DNA from: an uncultured Bacteroidales bacterium
GTDB lineage: Bacteria > Bacteroidota > Bacteroidia > Bacteroidales > UBA4417
Direction: 5' to 3'
Assembly (NCBI GenBank): GCA_903913645.1
Contig: CAIWMA010000129.1
Location: forward strand, 1-32,291
DNA: 32,291 nucleotides
Each line of letters opens with the position of its first letter. The first letter of the stretch is position 1. Position numbers and translations under genes: made by a program. The notes beneath the pieces were generated by a model, which was not told the DNA's origin, searched no databases, and saw only the letters and a program-made list of their open reading frames with translations. Of this stretch, positions 1-10,278 are shown one piece after another.

Positions 1-570
<570 letters not shown>

Positions 571-607
571 TTATAAAAAATATTCCACAATCAAGCATTA
601 GCGTTAG

Positions 608-632
608 CACGAAATAATTCGTGTCTTTCCTT
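608..632 (+). terminator. candidate weak terminator after the Old Yellow Enzyme gene
   Basis: CACGAA (608-613) pairs perfectly with TTCGTG (618-623) across a 4-base loop and is followed by the pyrimidine-rich TCTTTCCTTT. The stem is short and AT-leaning, so termination is only plausible. The rest of the 571-926 gap shows no convincing gene; I found no clear TAnnTTTG promoter for the downstream peptidase. Confidence 0.3.
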
Positions 633-926
633 TAATAATCATCATTTCCCGGGTTTCTGTTTTGTCATTCATTTATCTTGATTTATAACGGTTTATTCTT
701 TGTCATATTAAAATAAATGGCATAGTTTTACGAAGAATTTTTACAAGCAATGCCGGGTTAATTTTGAGAGCCGACAATAGCTAAGGATAACACTAACATT
801 CATTCCCCTCCATGTTGAAGCTCCGGAATTCTTTGCACGATCATAACATAATGGACTTTAAATATTTTTCGGATTGATAAAACTAAACCAGCCAACATAT
901 CGAACCAACAAAACCCAGTAGGAATC

Positions 927-3749
927 ATGAAAAGTAAACTGACCTTTGCGTTTATTGCTCTCACCCTTTGCTTTAACCTTGTGCTTTTTGGTATGGAAAA
1001 GAAAAAAGAATTTAAAATTCCTTATGAAAAATATGTTCTGGCCAACGGCATGAATGTTATTCTTCATGTTGACACCACTAATCCAATTGCTGCCGTATAT
1101 GTGGTTTACCATGTTGGTTCGGCGCGGGAAATTGAAGGGAAAACCGGTTTTGCACATCTGTTCGAACACCTGAGGTTTAACGAATCGCAGGATATACCAC
1201 AGGGGCAATGGTTTAAAAAACTTCAGACAGCTGGTGCAAGTGGCGTAAATGGTTCCACTAGCAACGACAGGACAAATTATTATGAGGTTGTTCCTAATAA
1301 TGCTGTTGAAATGGCATTGTGGATGGAAGCCGACAGAATGGGATTCCTGCTGAGTAAAGTTAACCAGGAAACATTTGTAACTCAGCAGAATGTGGTACAG
1401 AACGAAAAACGGCAGGGCGACAACAGAGCCTATTCACAAAGCGAATACATGTCGACCAAATTATTGTACCCGGCAACTCATCCTTACGGGCATACCGTTA
1501 TCGGCGAACTGGACGATCTGGCTGCCGCATCGCTTCAGGATGTTGTTGATTTTCACAATAAATATTACGCGCCAAGCAATGCAACCCTTATTGTTGTAGG
1601 AGATATTAATGTTGCGGAGACAAAAAAGTGGATAGATAAGTATTTTGCAGAAATAAAATCCGGGCCGGCACCTGAAGCTTTACCCAAAATGCCGGTTAAG
1701 CTAAACGAAACAGTAAGAGCCTATTGTGAAGATAACCTCGCAAACGCTCCAAGGTTAGGAATGCAGTATCCTACAGTGGAAGAATATAACAAGGATGCGT
1801 ATGCCCTTGAATTCTTCGGACGGATTTTTTCGGGAAGTAAGAAATCGGCTTTGTATAAAGTGATTGTGGAGGAGAAAAAACTTGCGGTTTCAGTATCGGC
1901 TCGTCAAAGGAGTTCGGAAATTGCCGGAGAATTTGGTATCACTATCACTGCATTACCCGATGTTAAATTGAGCGATGTGGAAGCCGCCGTTAAAGAAGCA
2001 TTCCTGCGATTCGAAAAAGACGGTTTTACCGAAAAGGATGTGGAACGGCAGAAAGCAGGAATAGAATACGGCTTTTACAGTTCCAGTGCAAGCGATCTTG
2101 GTAAGGCAAGGCGCTTGGGCGATTACAACATTTTTAATGGCACACCCGATTATATGACAACTGATTTCAACAACCGGATGAGCGTCACAAAAAAAGATGT
2201 TTTGAGAGTGTATGACAAATACATTAAAAATCAGAATTATGTGATTACCAGTATTGTTCCAAAAGGAAAAGCAGACCTGGCAGCATCGGATTCAAAATTA
2301 TGGGTTGTTGAGGAAGAGTCCATCGATAAACAGGGCACCAAAAAGAAAGATATTGTAAATGCTCCTTATGTGCCGATTCCTTCAAAAATCGACAGAACCA
2401 TTGAACCCGTTAAAGGTCCTGATCCGGTTGTGAATATCCCGGCAATCTGGCAAGACAAAACGGTAAATGGAATCCCTGTTTTCGGAATCAGGAAAAGCGA
2501 GTTGCCGCTGGTTCAGTTCTCTATTATTTTAAAAGGCGGAATGCTTCTCGACAGCCCCGATCTGATTGGAGTTGGCTCATTAACAGCACGGCTGATGAAC
2601 CAGGGAACCAAAACAAAAACACCTGTTGAACTGCAGGAAGCCATCCAGGATTTAGGCGCAAACATCAGCATTAACGGCGACAAGGAATCAATTACACTTT
2701 CCGGAAATTGCCTGACTGGCAAATTACCTGAAACCATTGCCCTTGCAAAAGAAATGATACTCGAACCACGCTGGGATGAAACTGAATTCGATCTTGCCAA
2801 AAACCAGACGATTGAAGGGCTGAAAAGAACTGAAACTGCACCTGCATCTATTGCCCAGAGCGTGTTCAGCAAACTGGTTTACGGCTCAGATAATATCCTG
2901 GCCAGTGACTCGGCCGGAACAATAAAGTCAGTTGGAAATATTACCCTCCCCGCTTTAAAGAAATATTATGAGATGTATTTCTCGCCTTCGGTCTGTAAAA
3001 TAAGCATAGTAGGCGATGTAACACAGGAAAAGGCAGTTGCGTTGTTTAACAGCTTAAAAGACTGGAAAGCAAAAGACATAAAGATGCCGGAAGTTCCGGG
3101 AAATACTTCGGCAAAACCGGGAATTTATTTTATAGATATTCCCAATGCAAAGCAATCGCAGGTTTTAGCCGGTCACTCAGGACCCAGCTACATGAATCCT
3201 GATTTTTATAAAGCTGTTGTGGTAAATTATAAACTGGGCGGCGATTTCAGCTGCGTTTTAAATATGATTTTACGTGAAAAGAAATCGTTCACATATGGAG
3301 CCCGTTCGTCGTTCAGTGGCGCAACATACGGAGGTCAGTTTCTTGCCAGTACATCGGTTCAGAGTAATTCGACATTTGAAACAACCCAGATCATCCGCGA
3401 TGAAGTAAAAAAGTATACCGAAGGAATTTCAAAAGAAGATCTTGACCAGGTGAAGAGTACTTTATTACTCAGCTATTCAGGTAAATTTGAGACGTTACAG
3501 CAACTGAACGATATGCTGGCGCCTATCGTTATATACAACCTTCCTTTCGATTATATAAAACAACGGGAAGAAATTGTTCAGAAAATAAATCCTGAAGAAC
3601 ATGCGTTGCTGTCGCAGCAATTTATACATCCCGATAAACTCATTTATTTGATTGTCGGTGATAAGGCTACTCAATTTGATGCATTGAAAAAACTTGGCTT
3701 AGGCGACCCGATACTATTAGATAAAGAAGGGAAACCGGTAACTAATTAG
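927..3749 (+). CDS. M16 family zinc metallopeptidase (insulinase/pitrilysin-like), exported
   Basis: The protein has 940 residues, the size of an M16 enzyme carrying two fused halves, each a pair of M16 domains. An N-terminal hydrophobic segment (residues 5-22) looks like a signal peptide, so it should act in the periplasm; no lipobox is present. The inverted zinc motif HxxEH is intact (His77, Glu80, His81 in FAHLFEHLRF) and a third zinc ligand, Glu160 in VVQNEKR, lies at the expected distance. The second half lacks a zinc motif but keeps the Arg/Tyr pair in LREKKSFTYG that helps position substrate in the C-terminal half. Known members clip peptides or signal and lipoprotein fragments. The ATG is preceded by AGGAATC, a fair ribosome site. 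It stands alone, flanked by an Old Yellow Enzyme gene and a relic of one. Confidence 0.93.
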   Translation: MKSKLTFAFIALTLCFNLVLFGMEKKKEFKIPYEKYVLANGMNVILHVDTTNPIAAVYVVYHVGSAREIEGKTGFAHLFEHLRFNESQDIPQGQWFKKLQTAGASGVNGSTSNDRTNYYEVVPNNAVEMALWMEADRMGFLLSKVNQETFVTQQNVVQNEKRQGDNRAYSQSEYMSTKLLYPATHPYGHTVIGELDDLAAASLQDVVDFHNKYYAPSNATLIVVGDINVAETKKWIDKYFAEIKSGPAPEALPKMPVKLNETVRAYCEDNLANAPRLGMQYPTVEEYNKDAYALEFFGRIFSGSKKSALYKVIVEEKKLAVSVSARQRSSEIAGEFGITITALPDVKLSDVEAAVKEAFLRFEKDGFTEKDVERQKAGIEYGFYSSSASDLGKARRLGDYNIFNGTPDYMTTDFNNRMSVTKKDVLRVYDKYIKNQNYVITSIVPKGKADLAASDSKLWVVEEESIDKQGTKKKDIVNAPYVPIPSKIDRTIEPVKGPDPVVNIPAIWQDKTVNGIPVFGIRKSELPLVQFSIILKGGMLLDSPDLIGVGSLTARLMNQGTKTKTPVELQEAIQDLGANISINGDKESITLSGNCLTGKLPETIALAKEMILEPRWDETEFDLAKNQTIEGLKRTETAPASIAQSVFSKLVYGSDNILASDSAGTIKSVGNITLPALKKYYEMYFSPSVCKISIVGDVTQEKAVALFNSLKDWKAKDIKMPEVPGNTSAKPGIYFIDIPNAKQSQVLAGHSGPSYMNPDFYKAVVVNYKLGGDFSCVLNMILREKKSFTYGARSSFSGATYGGQFLASTSVQSNSTFETTQIIRDEVKKYTEGISKEDLDQVKSTLLLSYSGKFETLQQLNDMLAPIVIYNLPFDYIKQREEIVQKINPEEHALLSQQFIHPDKLIYLIVGDKATQFDALKKLGLGDPILLDKEGKPVTN

Positions 3750-3756
3750 TCAAACC

Positions 3757-3784
3757 AACTCCCGGGCTTTTGTTCCCGGAAGTT
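3757..3784 (+). terminator. hairpin downstream of the M16 peptidase
   Basis: AACT-C-CCGGG (3757-3766) can pair with CCCGG-A-AGTT (3775-3784), with one mismatch and an 8-base loop that includes a short T run. No U-tract follows, so this may be an RNA 3'-end stabiliser and not a classic intrinsic terminator. Confidence 0.35.
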
Positions 3785-3802
3785 ACTATCACCTTTCGCG
3801 GG

Positions 3803-3892
3803 CGAAAACAAAACAGGATCTGTTTACTGCTTGAAATTGTAAAAGCAATTCAAACAGAATGTCCATTGCAGTCTAAAAGAGCTAAGTTGTAA
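3803..3892 (+). pseudogene. relic of an Old Yellow Enzyme paralogue with internal deletion
   Basis: Read in the frame ending at TAA 3890-3892, bases 3812-3889 encode 26 residues from NRICLLLEIV to QSKRAKL. Twenty-two match the intact gene at 1-570 if that gene is spliced from its first Glu-Trp-Pro (codons at 160-168) directly to its second (535-543). The junction lies in GAATGTCC (3857-3864), matching the 8-base GAATGGCC direct repeat of the intact gene, so 375 bases (125 codons) are missing. Just upstream, GAAAACAAAACAGG against GAAAACAGG shows a frame-breaking 5-base insertion. Similarity continues about ten bases past the stop. The remainder of 3750-4165 shows only a hairpin at 3757-3784 and no other gene. 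Confidence 0.8.
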
Positions 3893-4165
3893 TCATAAAA
3901 AATGATTTGAAAACATAATGTATAAATGTCGTTTCTGGTTTTTGATCCACATAAGCCTGAGTTAAGTTTTGAGAAAAAGAAAGACGTCCGTGAAAAACTT
4001 CCTTTCCTTTTAGATTTGTTTTCAAGATAGTTTTGTTCAAAAATTTATCATTTATTCACACTTAATGATATTTAGATTAATTTCAATGTCTATTTCAAAC
4101 CAGCCTTATATTAATGTTTTTGATCACTGTTTTTCCGCTAACTATCTGCAAAACAAAAATTTGAC

Positions 4166-7100
4166 ATGGCTAAACTTTATTTGCTTCTTATATTATCAGT
4201 AGTTCTCACGAATTCTGTTACTGCACAGAAATCACAATGGTTAAATTATACCAGTGGCAATTATGTATCTGAACTAGCTGTCGAAGGAAATGACTTATGG
4301 GTCGGAACAGGTGGCGGCATAATGAAACTCAATAAAATTACAGGCATCCCGACCTTTTATAACAAGGCAAATTCGGGCTTGCCAAACAACTTTGTTCAAC
4401 ATATTGCCATTGATTCTAAAGGCACAAAATGGTTTAGCTGTTTCGCTGAAGGATTACAGAGTTTTGACGGAACTGGATGGAAAAGATACAATCTTACAGA
4501 TTTGGGACTACCCTCGAATGAAGTAACTGCATTAGCGGCCGATGCAGCCGGATCGGTGTGGATAGGAACTGAATTTAACGGTCTTTTAAAATTTGATGGC
4601 ACAAACTGGACTGAATACAATTCTTCGAACTCAGGATTATCCTATAACTTCATAAACTCAATTGCTATTGACGCAAATGGCATAGTGTGGGCTGGTACTC
4701 AGGAGGGTCTTTTAAAATTCGACGGCGCAAACTGGACAGTATATACCACTTCAAATTCAAACCTGCCAAATAACTGGATCGGCGCCGTAACTATAGCCGG
4801 CAACAACTCCATCTGGATCGGGACTTCAGCAGGATTATCCAAATTTGACGGCACAAACTGGACATCATTTAATACTTCAAATTCAGGGTTACCTTCTAAC
4901 AGTATCAATATAATCAACGTTCAGTCAAATGGCACGCTTTGGATTGGTACAGAAGCTGGTTTAACCAAATATGCCGGGAATATCTGGAAAAATTATACTA
5001 CTTTAAATTCTGGCTTGAAAAGTAATAGTATCAGTTCCATAGCTGTAGAAGAAAACGGATTGGTTTGGGCTGGGAGTTTCAGGGGTGGCCTGGCAAATTT
5101 TGATGGAAGCACCTGGTTAAACTGTAATACATCAAATTCCGGCTTGCTTTTAAACCAGGTTTCGTCTATGACGACTGACAATACTGGTTCGAAATGGATT
5201 GGAACATCCGGAATCGGAACTATATTTGATTTCGATAACAATTTATCAAGCTTTGATGGTTTAAAATGGTCAACATATACGCATTCGAATTCCAACCTGC
5301 CTTTTGGAATGATTCGCTCAATTGCCACTGATCAGTCCAATACTCCCTGGGTCACTACCGAAAATGGAATATCGGAATTTGACGGAACAAATTTCAACAC
5401 GTACAAAGTTGAAAATTCAGGCTTACCCGACGACCATGTGAATGCAGTAGCCATTAATAAATCCGGAACAAAATGGATAGGTACTCAAAATGGGTTAGTG
5501 ACTTTCGACGGGACTACATGGAACACACAAAACGGACCTGACTGGATGCAGCCGGGCAACAATATAATGGCATTGGCAATAGATTCGGGCGGTACGGTAT
5601 GGATAGGGTCATCCTCATTCAGGGGAGGCGAAGGCTTAACCACATTTGATGGTACAAACTGGAAAACATATACCACATCCAATTCCGGCCTTCCGGTGAT
5701 GTCAGTCAATTCAATAGCTGTAGATGCGAATGATACAAAATGGATAGGAACATATTACGGCGGATTGGCAAAATTTGACGGAACTAAATGGACGACCTAC
5801 AACACTTCCAACTCAGGTCTTCCCGATAATACAGTATCATCGATAGCCTTTGACAAATATGGATCTAAATGGATCGCTACAAATTCAGGACTGGCAAAAT
5901 TTGATGGAACCCGGTGGAAAGTATTCAGGAAAACTAATTCGGGCTTGGCAGACGATAATTTATCTTCAATTTCCATTGATACCAATGATTCTATATGGAT
6001 CGGGACCAGGAGCCAGGGAATTGCTGTTTACAGTGAAAATGGAAACGCTTCTGCAAATTTCAGCTTTAAAGTTGATTGTAATGTTAATCCCGTTCAATTT
6101 ACTGATTTATCGTATGTTCATGGTGGTGGATCGGTTAAAACCTGGAACTGGAATTTTGGCGATCCCGCTTCCGACGAAACCAATACATCTTCCCTGGAAT
6201 TTCCATCTCACTTGTTTACCTCAGCAGGCACTTATTCTGTTACACTCTTCTGCGCTGCAATTGATGGAGTAAACGATACTATGGTTAAGCAGGTAACAGT
6301 GTATGATCCGCTCAATGTTAATGCAGGCATAGACCATGTAATCAATAGTGATTCAGCTACAGTTCTGGCCGGCACAGCAACCGGAAGTTCAGGCAACTAC
6401 TCCTGGCACTGGGAACCTGTGGCTTTGCTGACAAATGCCAATGTTCAGAATCCTGTTACGGTCAAACTTACAAATTCAGTTATTTTCAGGTGTACGGTGA
6501 CTGACCTTACAACCTCTTGTACGGCCGAAGATCAAATCCAGGTAAATGTAACCGGAGGAAAATTATCAATACTGATCTCCACAAACTCTAACCTTGTTTG
6601 TGATGGCAGTACAATTCAATTTAACACCCTGGTTAGTGGAGGTACTGGTATATATGCTTACTTATGGACTTCTGATCCTCCAGGTTTTACATCAGACCTG
6701 GCTAATCCAACACTTCAGCCCCAGCAACCTACGACCTATTACGTTCAGGTAACTGATGATTATCTGAATGCGGTTGATTCAATCAAAATACAAACCGGAG
6801 CTTGTCCTGGTCAGCCAGTTATTTCATCAGGACCCGATTTAGTTGATTTGTTTGGAGTTGTTGAATCACAATACAGCACAACAGGGACTAATAATGCAAC
6901 AAGCTATGAGTGGCAGGTACTGCCTCCACTTGCAGGGGTTATTACCGGCACTGATCTGACAGCATTGTTGGTATGGAACAAAAGTAATCTGACACAAGCG
7001 CAGATCAATGTCAGGGGTATAAACCAATACGGGATTGGGCCCTGGTCGGATAATAAAATTACGGCACTTTTTACCTCCGTCAGGATGAATGAGTATGAGA

Positions 7101-7336
7101 ATAATGGAACAGAGCTGTTCCCAAATCCAGGTAACGGAAAGTTTAAAATCAAAACATCGGAAAAAATATCCTGGATTGAGATTCTGGACAGGTTGGGGAA
7201 AACCGTGATGAAGGCACAGGTAAGCAATACAAAGGGTGAGTACAACTATGATTGCCTTCCAAACGGGTTTTATTTCGTCCGGATTTATACGTCACAAAAT
7301 GAGCTAATAACAAAGAAGTTACTCATTTCCCACTAA
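4166..7336 (+). CDS. secreted two-propeller Reg_prop protein with PKD domain and T9SS sorting domain
   Basis: 1056 residues. A signal peptide (residues 1-20, ending in TAQ) is followed by 14 repeats of about 43 residues with core W(I/V)GT-x-GL-x-FDG-x-W and NSGLP-x-N, to about residue 630; 14 units would make two seven-bladed propellers. Then come a PKD-like domain with WNWNFGDPAS (about 635-720), two more Ig-like modules, a fibronectin-like stretch, and a type A T9SS C-terminal sorting domain (about 980-1056, ELFPNPGNGKFKI then GFYFVRI). It should be exported by Sec, then taken across the outer membrane and attached or released by type IX secretion. The repeats resemble the sensor part of the kinase at 13616-16573, but no kinase or membrane span is attached. 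Ligand unknown; carbohydrate or adhesion roles are guesses. Confidence 0.9.
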   Translation: MAKLYLLLILSVVLTNSVTAQKSQWLNYTSGNYVSELAVEGNDLWVGTGGGIMKLNKITGIPTFYNKANSGLPNNFVQHIAIDSKGTKWFSCFAEGLQSFDGTGWKRYNLTDLGLPSNEVTALAADAAGSVWIGTEFNGLLKFDGTNWTEYNSSNSGLSYNFINSIAIDANGIVWAGTQEGLLKFDGANWTVYTTSNSNLPNNWIGAVTIAGNNSIWIGTSAGLSKFDGTNWTSFNTSNSGLPSNSINIINVQSNGTLWIGTEAGLTKYAGNIWKNYTTLNSGLKSNSISSIAVEENGLVWAGSFRGGLANFDGSTWLNCNTSNSGLLLNQVSSMTTDNTGSKWIGTSGIGTIFDFDNNLSSFDGLKWSTYTHSNSNLPFGMIRSIATDQSNTPWVTTENGISEFDGTNFNTYKVENSGLPDDHVNAVAINKSGTKWIGTQNGLVTFDGTTWNTQNGPDWMQPGNNIMALAIDSGGTVWIGSSSFRGGEGLTTFDGTNWKTYTTSNSGLPVMSVNSIAVDANDTKWIGTYYGGLAKFDGTKWTTYNTSNSGLPDNTVSSIAFDKYGSKWIATNSGLAKFDGTRWKVFRKTNSGLADDNLSSISIDTNDSIWIGTRSQGIAVYSENGNASANFSFKVDCNVNPVQFTDLSYVHGGGSVKTWNWNFGDPASDETNTSSLEFPSHLFTSAGTYSVTLFCAAIDGVNDTMVKQVTVYDPLNVNAGIDHVINSDSATVLAGTATGSSGNYSWHWEPVALLTNANVQNPVTVKLTNSVIFRCTVTDLTTSCTAEDQIQVNVTGGKLSILISTNSNLVCDGSTIQFNTLVSGGTGIYAYLWTSDPPGFTSDLANPTLQPQQPTTYYVQVTDDYLNAVDSIKIQTGACPGQPVISSGPDLVDLFGVVESQYSTTGTNNATSYEWQVLPPLAGVITGTDLTALLVWNKSNLTQAQINVRGINQYGIGPWSDNKITALFTSVRMNEYENNGTELFPNPGNGKFKIKTSEKISWIEILDRLGKTVMKAQVSNTKGEYNYDCLPNGFYFVRIYTSQNELITKKLLISH

Positions 7337-7469
7337 ATCAAATCCTATAACTTATTAGTTTGTCTTTGCTAGGTTCTATCGTTTTGTTTATTTCGCTTGA
7401 TGACTGAAAGCAGAAAAAAATCAATGTTTCAGATTATCGGATGGTGAAGTACAATCAAAGCCTGAAGGG

Positions 7470-7497
7470 CATAAGCATTTTCCGGGAAATCCTTATG
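7470..7497. other. hairpin between convergent genes
   Basis: CATAAG (7470-7475) pairs with CTTATG (7492-7497), and inside it ATTT with AAAT across a TCCGGG loop. It covers the stop codon of the minus-strand FrnE-like gene and lies 130 bases after the propeller gene. No T-run follows in either direction, so a role as a shared 3'-end structure is only an inference. Confidence 0.3.
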
Positions 7498-8158
7498 ACG
7501 TTCCCGTTTTATTCCATTCATCAAATGCCTTTTGGAGTGTTTCAGTAAACACGCTTGTATCCTGAGCGCCGCTTACACCATATTTCTGGTCCAGCACAAA
7601 AAACGGAACTCCGTTAATACCCAAACGACGAGCTTCTGTAACATCAATTCTTACTTCTTCGGCGTACTGATCTGATGCTAGCGCCGTACTTACTTCCTCG
7701 CTGGAAAGTCCTGCTTCAGCAGCTAACCGGACTAAAGTTTCATGATCGCTCATCAACTCCCCTTCCGTGAAATATGCTTTGAAAAAACGTTCTTCAACCG
7801 CATCAGTCATCTGATATTTTTTAGCAAGCTGAATAACACGGTGAGCATCGAATGAATTGGTGATTTTTGCCTTTTCAAAATTGTAATCAAGTCCAACACT
7901 TTCGGCAGATTTCGTCATGGTATCGTGAACTTTAACGGACCATTCCCGGGTTTGGCCTTTTATCTCGGCAATATATGAAAATGCATCTCTCTCAGGTTTA
8001 TAGTTCAGGTTGGGATTAAGTTCGAAACTTCGCCACTCCACCTGTATAGAATCCTTTTGAGGAAATGAGTTTAACGCTGCTTCAAATTTTCGTTTCCCTA
8101 TGTAGCAAAACGGGCATATGACATCACTCCATATTTCAACCTTCATTTTATTTTCCAT
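7493..8158 (-). CDS. DsbA family oxidoreductase, FrnE-like
   Basis: 221 residues, a thioredoxin fold with inserted helical domain. The active-site CPFC (Cys15-Cys18) sits in EIWSDVICPFCYIGKRKFE, and the cis-proline loop is GVPFF (Pro185). There is no signal peptide, so it acts in the cytoplasm, as FrnE proteins do; these are thought to handle disulfides or isomerise thiol-linked substrates, and many are tied to oxidative stress. The alternative start four codons in (ATG at 8144-8146) is preceded by GGAAAA and is also reasonable. It is a single gene, convergent with the propeller gene. The partner substrate is not evident from the neighbourhood. Confidence 0.9.
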   Translation of the reverse strand: MENKMKVEIWSDVICPFCYIGKRKFEAALNSFPQKDSIQVEWRSFELNPNLNYKPERDAFSYIAEIKGQTREWSVKVHDTMTKSAESVGLDYNFEKAKITNSFDAHRVIQLAKKYQMTDAVEERFFKAYFTEGELMSDHETLVRLAAEAGLSSEEVSTALASDQYAEEVRIDVTEARRLGINGVPFFVLDQKYGVSGAQDTSVFTETLQKAFDEWNKTGTS

Positions 8159-8414
8159 TGGATTTTTCTTTTATCTGCTTCAATTTTCTCCTGATATATT
8201 GTTTTGCTGATAGCTAAATGGTATTGATAATAAAAAAACAAATTGATACTTTATAAGTTCATCTGCTGGCAAATATTAACAACATTTTGAAATTGTTTAG
8301 CTTCACAATTCATTGCAGTAAGCAACCTGTTTTATTTGGTGCATATTCTATTCGAAAGCTATGACAGCATTCATAAAAATGAAGTTTTTCTTGTTGCTTT
8401 TAAATACATACTTC

Positions 8415-8447
8415 TTCGTCACAATAATAGTAAAACCTTTAACTTTG
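8415..8447 (+). promoter_or_regulatory. candidate promoter for the carboxylesterase
   Basis: TAACTTTG (8440-8447) fits the Bacteroidota -7 box TAnnTTTG, and TTCG (8415-8418), a near match to the -33 TTTG, lies 21 bases upstream. Transcription would begin near 8454, giving a leader of about 100 bases. It is the only good match in the 399-base gap 8159-8557, which otherwise holds no convincing gene. Confidence 0.35.
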
Positions 8448-8557
8448 CTGTTATACAAATCTGGAAATCATCAACCCGAAGTCGTATGTGTACTGTGACT
8501 TTTACGATCTTAAGTTGCCAATAAATAAATCGACAAATATTAATCCGGAAAAGACTT

Positions 8558-10216
8558 ATGAAAATTAACTTCAGACAAAATTTTGTCAAAATCAGCCTGA
8601 TGGTAGCCTTGATCAGCCTGGTACACATTACATCGAAAGGTCAAACCAATAACTTTTTTTCAGTTCAAACAAAGATTGAAAATGGCATTATAGAAGGTCT
8701 TTACGACACACAAAGCGGGCTGCAGCTTTACCTTGGGATTCCTTTTGCCAAACCACCGGTTGGTGATTTGCGGTGGAAAGCTCCGCAGGCTCCCGACAAT
8801 TGGACAGGTGTAAAAGAAACCAAAAAGTTTGGCCCGAGAGCCGTTCAGGCCATTGTATTTGGCGATATGAAAGCCCGCTCAAACGGGATCAGTGAAGACT
8901 GCCTGTACCTGAATGTATGGACTCCGGCCAAACGAAACACTGCGGGATTGCCTGTCCTGGTTTATTTTTATGGCGGTGGCAATGTTGCCGGCGACGGTTC
9001 AGAACCTCGTTACGATGGTGCAAGTATGGCCAAAAAAGGAATTATAGTGGTAACGGTAAATTATCGCCTGAATATTTTTGGTTTCTTTGCCCACCCTGAA
9101 CTGAGTGCCGAAGCGCCTTACAAATCATCTGGAAATTACGGTTTGCTCGATCAGAATGCTGCCTTGAAATGGGTGAACAAAAATATTGCCAGTTTCGGTG
9201 GCGACCCAAAGAAAGTAACTATTGCAGGCGAATCTGCCGGTTCAATAGATGTGTGCTCGCACATGGCTTCTCCTTTATCCAAAGGGCTGATAGCAGGAGC
9301 CATAGGCGAAAGCGGGGCTGCCATAAATCCTACTATGGCCCCGGTAACCCTTCCTGAAGCCGAGAAACAGGGTCTGGAATTTGCAAACAAAGCAGGTAAC
9401 CTCAGCCTTAAACAATTGCGTGCCATGAGTACGCGTGAGATTTATGAAATTTATGGCGAATCGAAACGATTTGGATTTCCAGCTGTAATCGATGGCTATT
9501 TCTTAACAAAATCAGTCACCGAAACCTTTAAGTCTAAAGAACAAGCCCAGGTTCCCTTGCTTCTGGGATGGAATTCCGCTGAAATTCCGGGAATGGCATT
9601 TATGTATGGAATGCCTTTCACCGAAGAAAATTATTTAACCAGGATTAAAGCTACATATCCCGATGATTATGAAGAAGTGCTCAAGCTTTATCCCCACGGT
9701 TCAGTGAAAGAAATTGAATTATCGGCAACTGCCCTGGCTTCCGACAGGTTTATTTCGTACAGCACCTGGAAATGGTTCGACCTCCACAGGAAAAACAGCG
9801 CTCAACCGGTATATAGGTATTTATACAGCAAATTGCGTCCTCCGCTTGTTGACCAGGATTTAGCAACAGGATTGGCTGGCGGCACATTAAAAAAAGACGA
9901 AAAAGCAGTTAAAGCAATCGAAGCCGTTGGAGCACCGCATGCCTGTGAGATTGAATATTGCATGGGAAACCTCAGTTTAATTAAGGATTTTGTATGGACA
10001 AAAGATGACTACAAAGTTTCGGAAACCATGCAAAGCTACTTTGCTAATTTTATCATAAGCGGTAATCCGAATGGATCCGGGCTTCCTGAATGGAATGCAG
10101 CCAGTGCCAAAGATGCAACGCCCCCGGTAATGATTATTGATGTTGAGTCAAAAATGGTAAAGGCTGAAAATGAGGCCCGCTATTTGTTCCTTGATAAATC
10201 GTACAAGAACAATTAA
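8558..10216 (+). CDS. type B carboxylesterase, exported
   Basis: 552 residues, normal length for the para-nitrobenzyl esterase/cholinesterase family of alpha/beta hydrolases, which cleave carboxylic esters. A signal peptide ends near residue 29 (SKGQ), so it should work in the periplasm or beyond. The nucleophile elbow GESAGS gives Ser226; the acid is most likely Glu342 in GWNSAEI; the base is His461 in GAPHACEIEY. The family signature EDCLYLNVW (about 113-121) is present. The oxyanion-hole region reads YFYGGGN, where many family members have HGGG. The ATG overlaps no upstream gene. A strong terminator follows, so it is monocistronic. The natural ester is unknown; aryl or acetylated plant-derived esters are possible. 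Confidence 0.92.
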   Translation: MKINFRQNFVKISLMVALISLVHITSKGQTNNFFSVQTKIENGIIEGLYDTQSGLQLYLGIPFAKPPVGDLRWKAPQAPDNWTGVKETKKFGPRAVQAIVFGDMKARSNGISEDCLYLNVWTPAKRNTAGLPVLVYFYGGGNVAGDGSEPRYDGASMAKKGIIVVTVNYRLNIFGFFAHPELSAEAPYKSSGNYGLLDQNAALKWVNKNIASFGGDPKKVTIAGESAGSIDVCSHMASPLSKGLIAGAIGESGAAINPTMAPVTLPEAEKQGLEFANKAGNLSLKQLRAMSTREIYEIYGESKRFGFPAVIDGYFLTKSVTETFKSKEQAQVPLLLGWNSAEIPGMAFMYGMPFTEENYLTRIKATYPDDYEEVLKLYPHGSVKEIELSATALASDRFISYSTWKWFDLHRKNSAQPVYRYLYSKLRPPLVDQDLATGLAGGTLKKDEKAVKAIEAVGAPHACEIEYCMGNLSLIKDFVWTKDDYKVSETMQSYFANFIISGNPNGSGLPEWNAASAKDATPPVMIIDVESKMVKAENEARYLFLDKSYKNN

Positions 10217-10278
10217 TTCGAAAAGATGTTATTATAGAAACAACTGTTAAAGACCAATGGCATAAATACTTTTAAAGC

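Noticed and set aside
858-1208. 116-codon minus-strand frame over the start of the M16 gene
   Set aside because: Antisense shadow of a well-supported signal peptide and zinc-motif region; no family features of its own.
571-3960. Extended similarity between the gap after the Old Yellow Enzyme (about 650-770) and the DNA after its relic (about 3930-3980)
   Set aside because: Only scattered short matches such as GTTTCTG and TTTTGAGA; too weak by eye to extend the duplicated segment.
8379-8557. Small hydrophobic frame (39 codons from ATG 8379) followed in another frame by a protein-like stretch that overlaps the esterase start
   Set aside because: Joining them needs a frameshift, the second frame has no start, the candidate promoter lies inside, and AT-rich DNA gives such frames easily.
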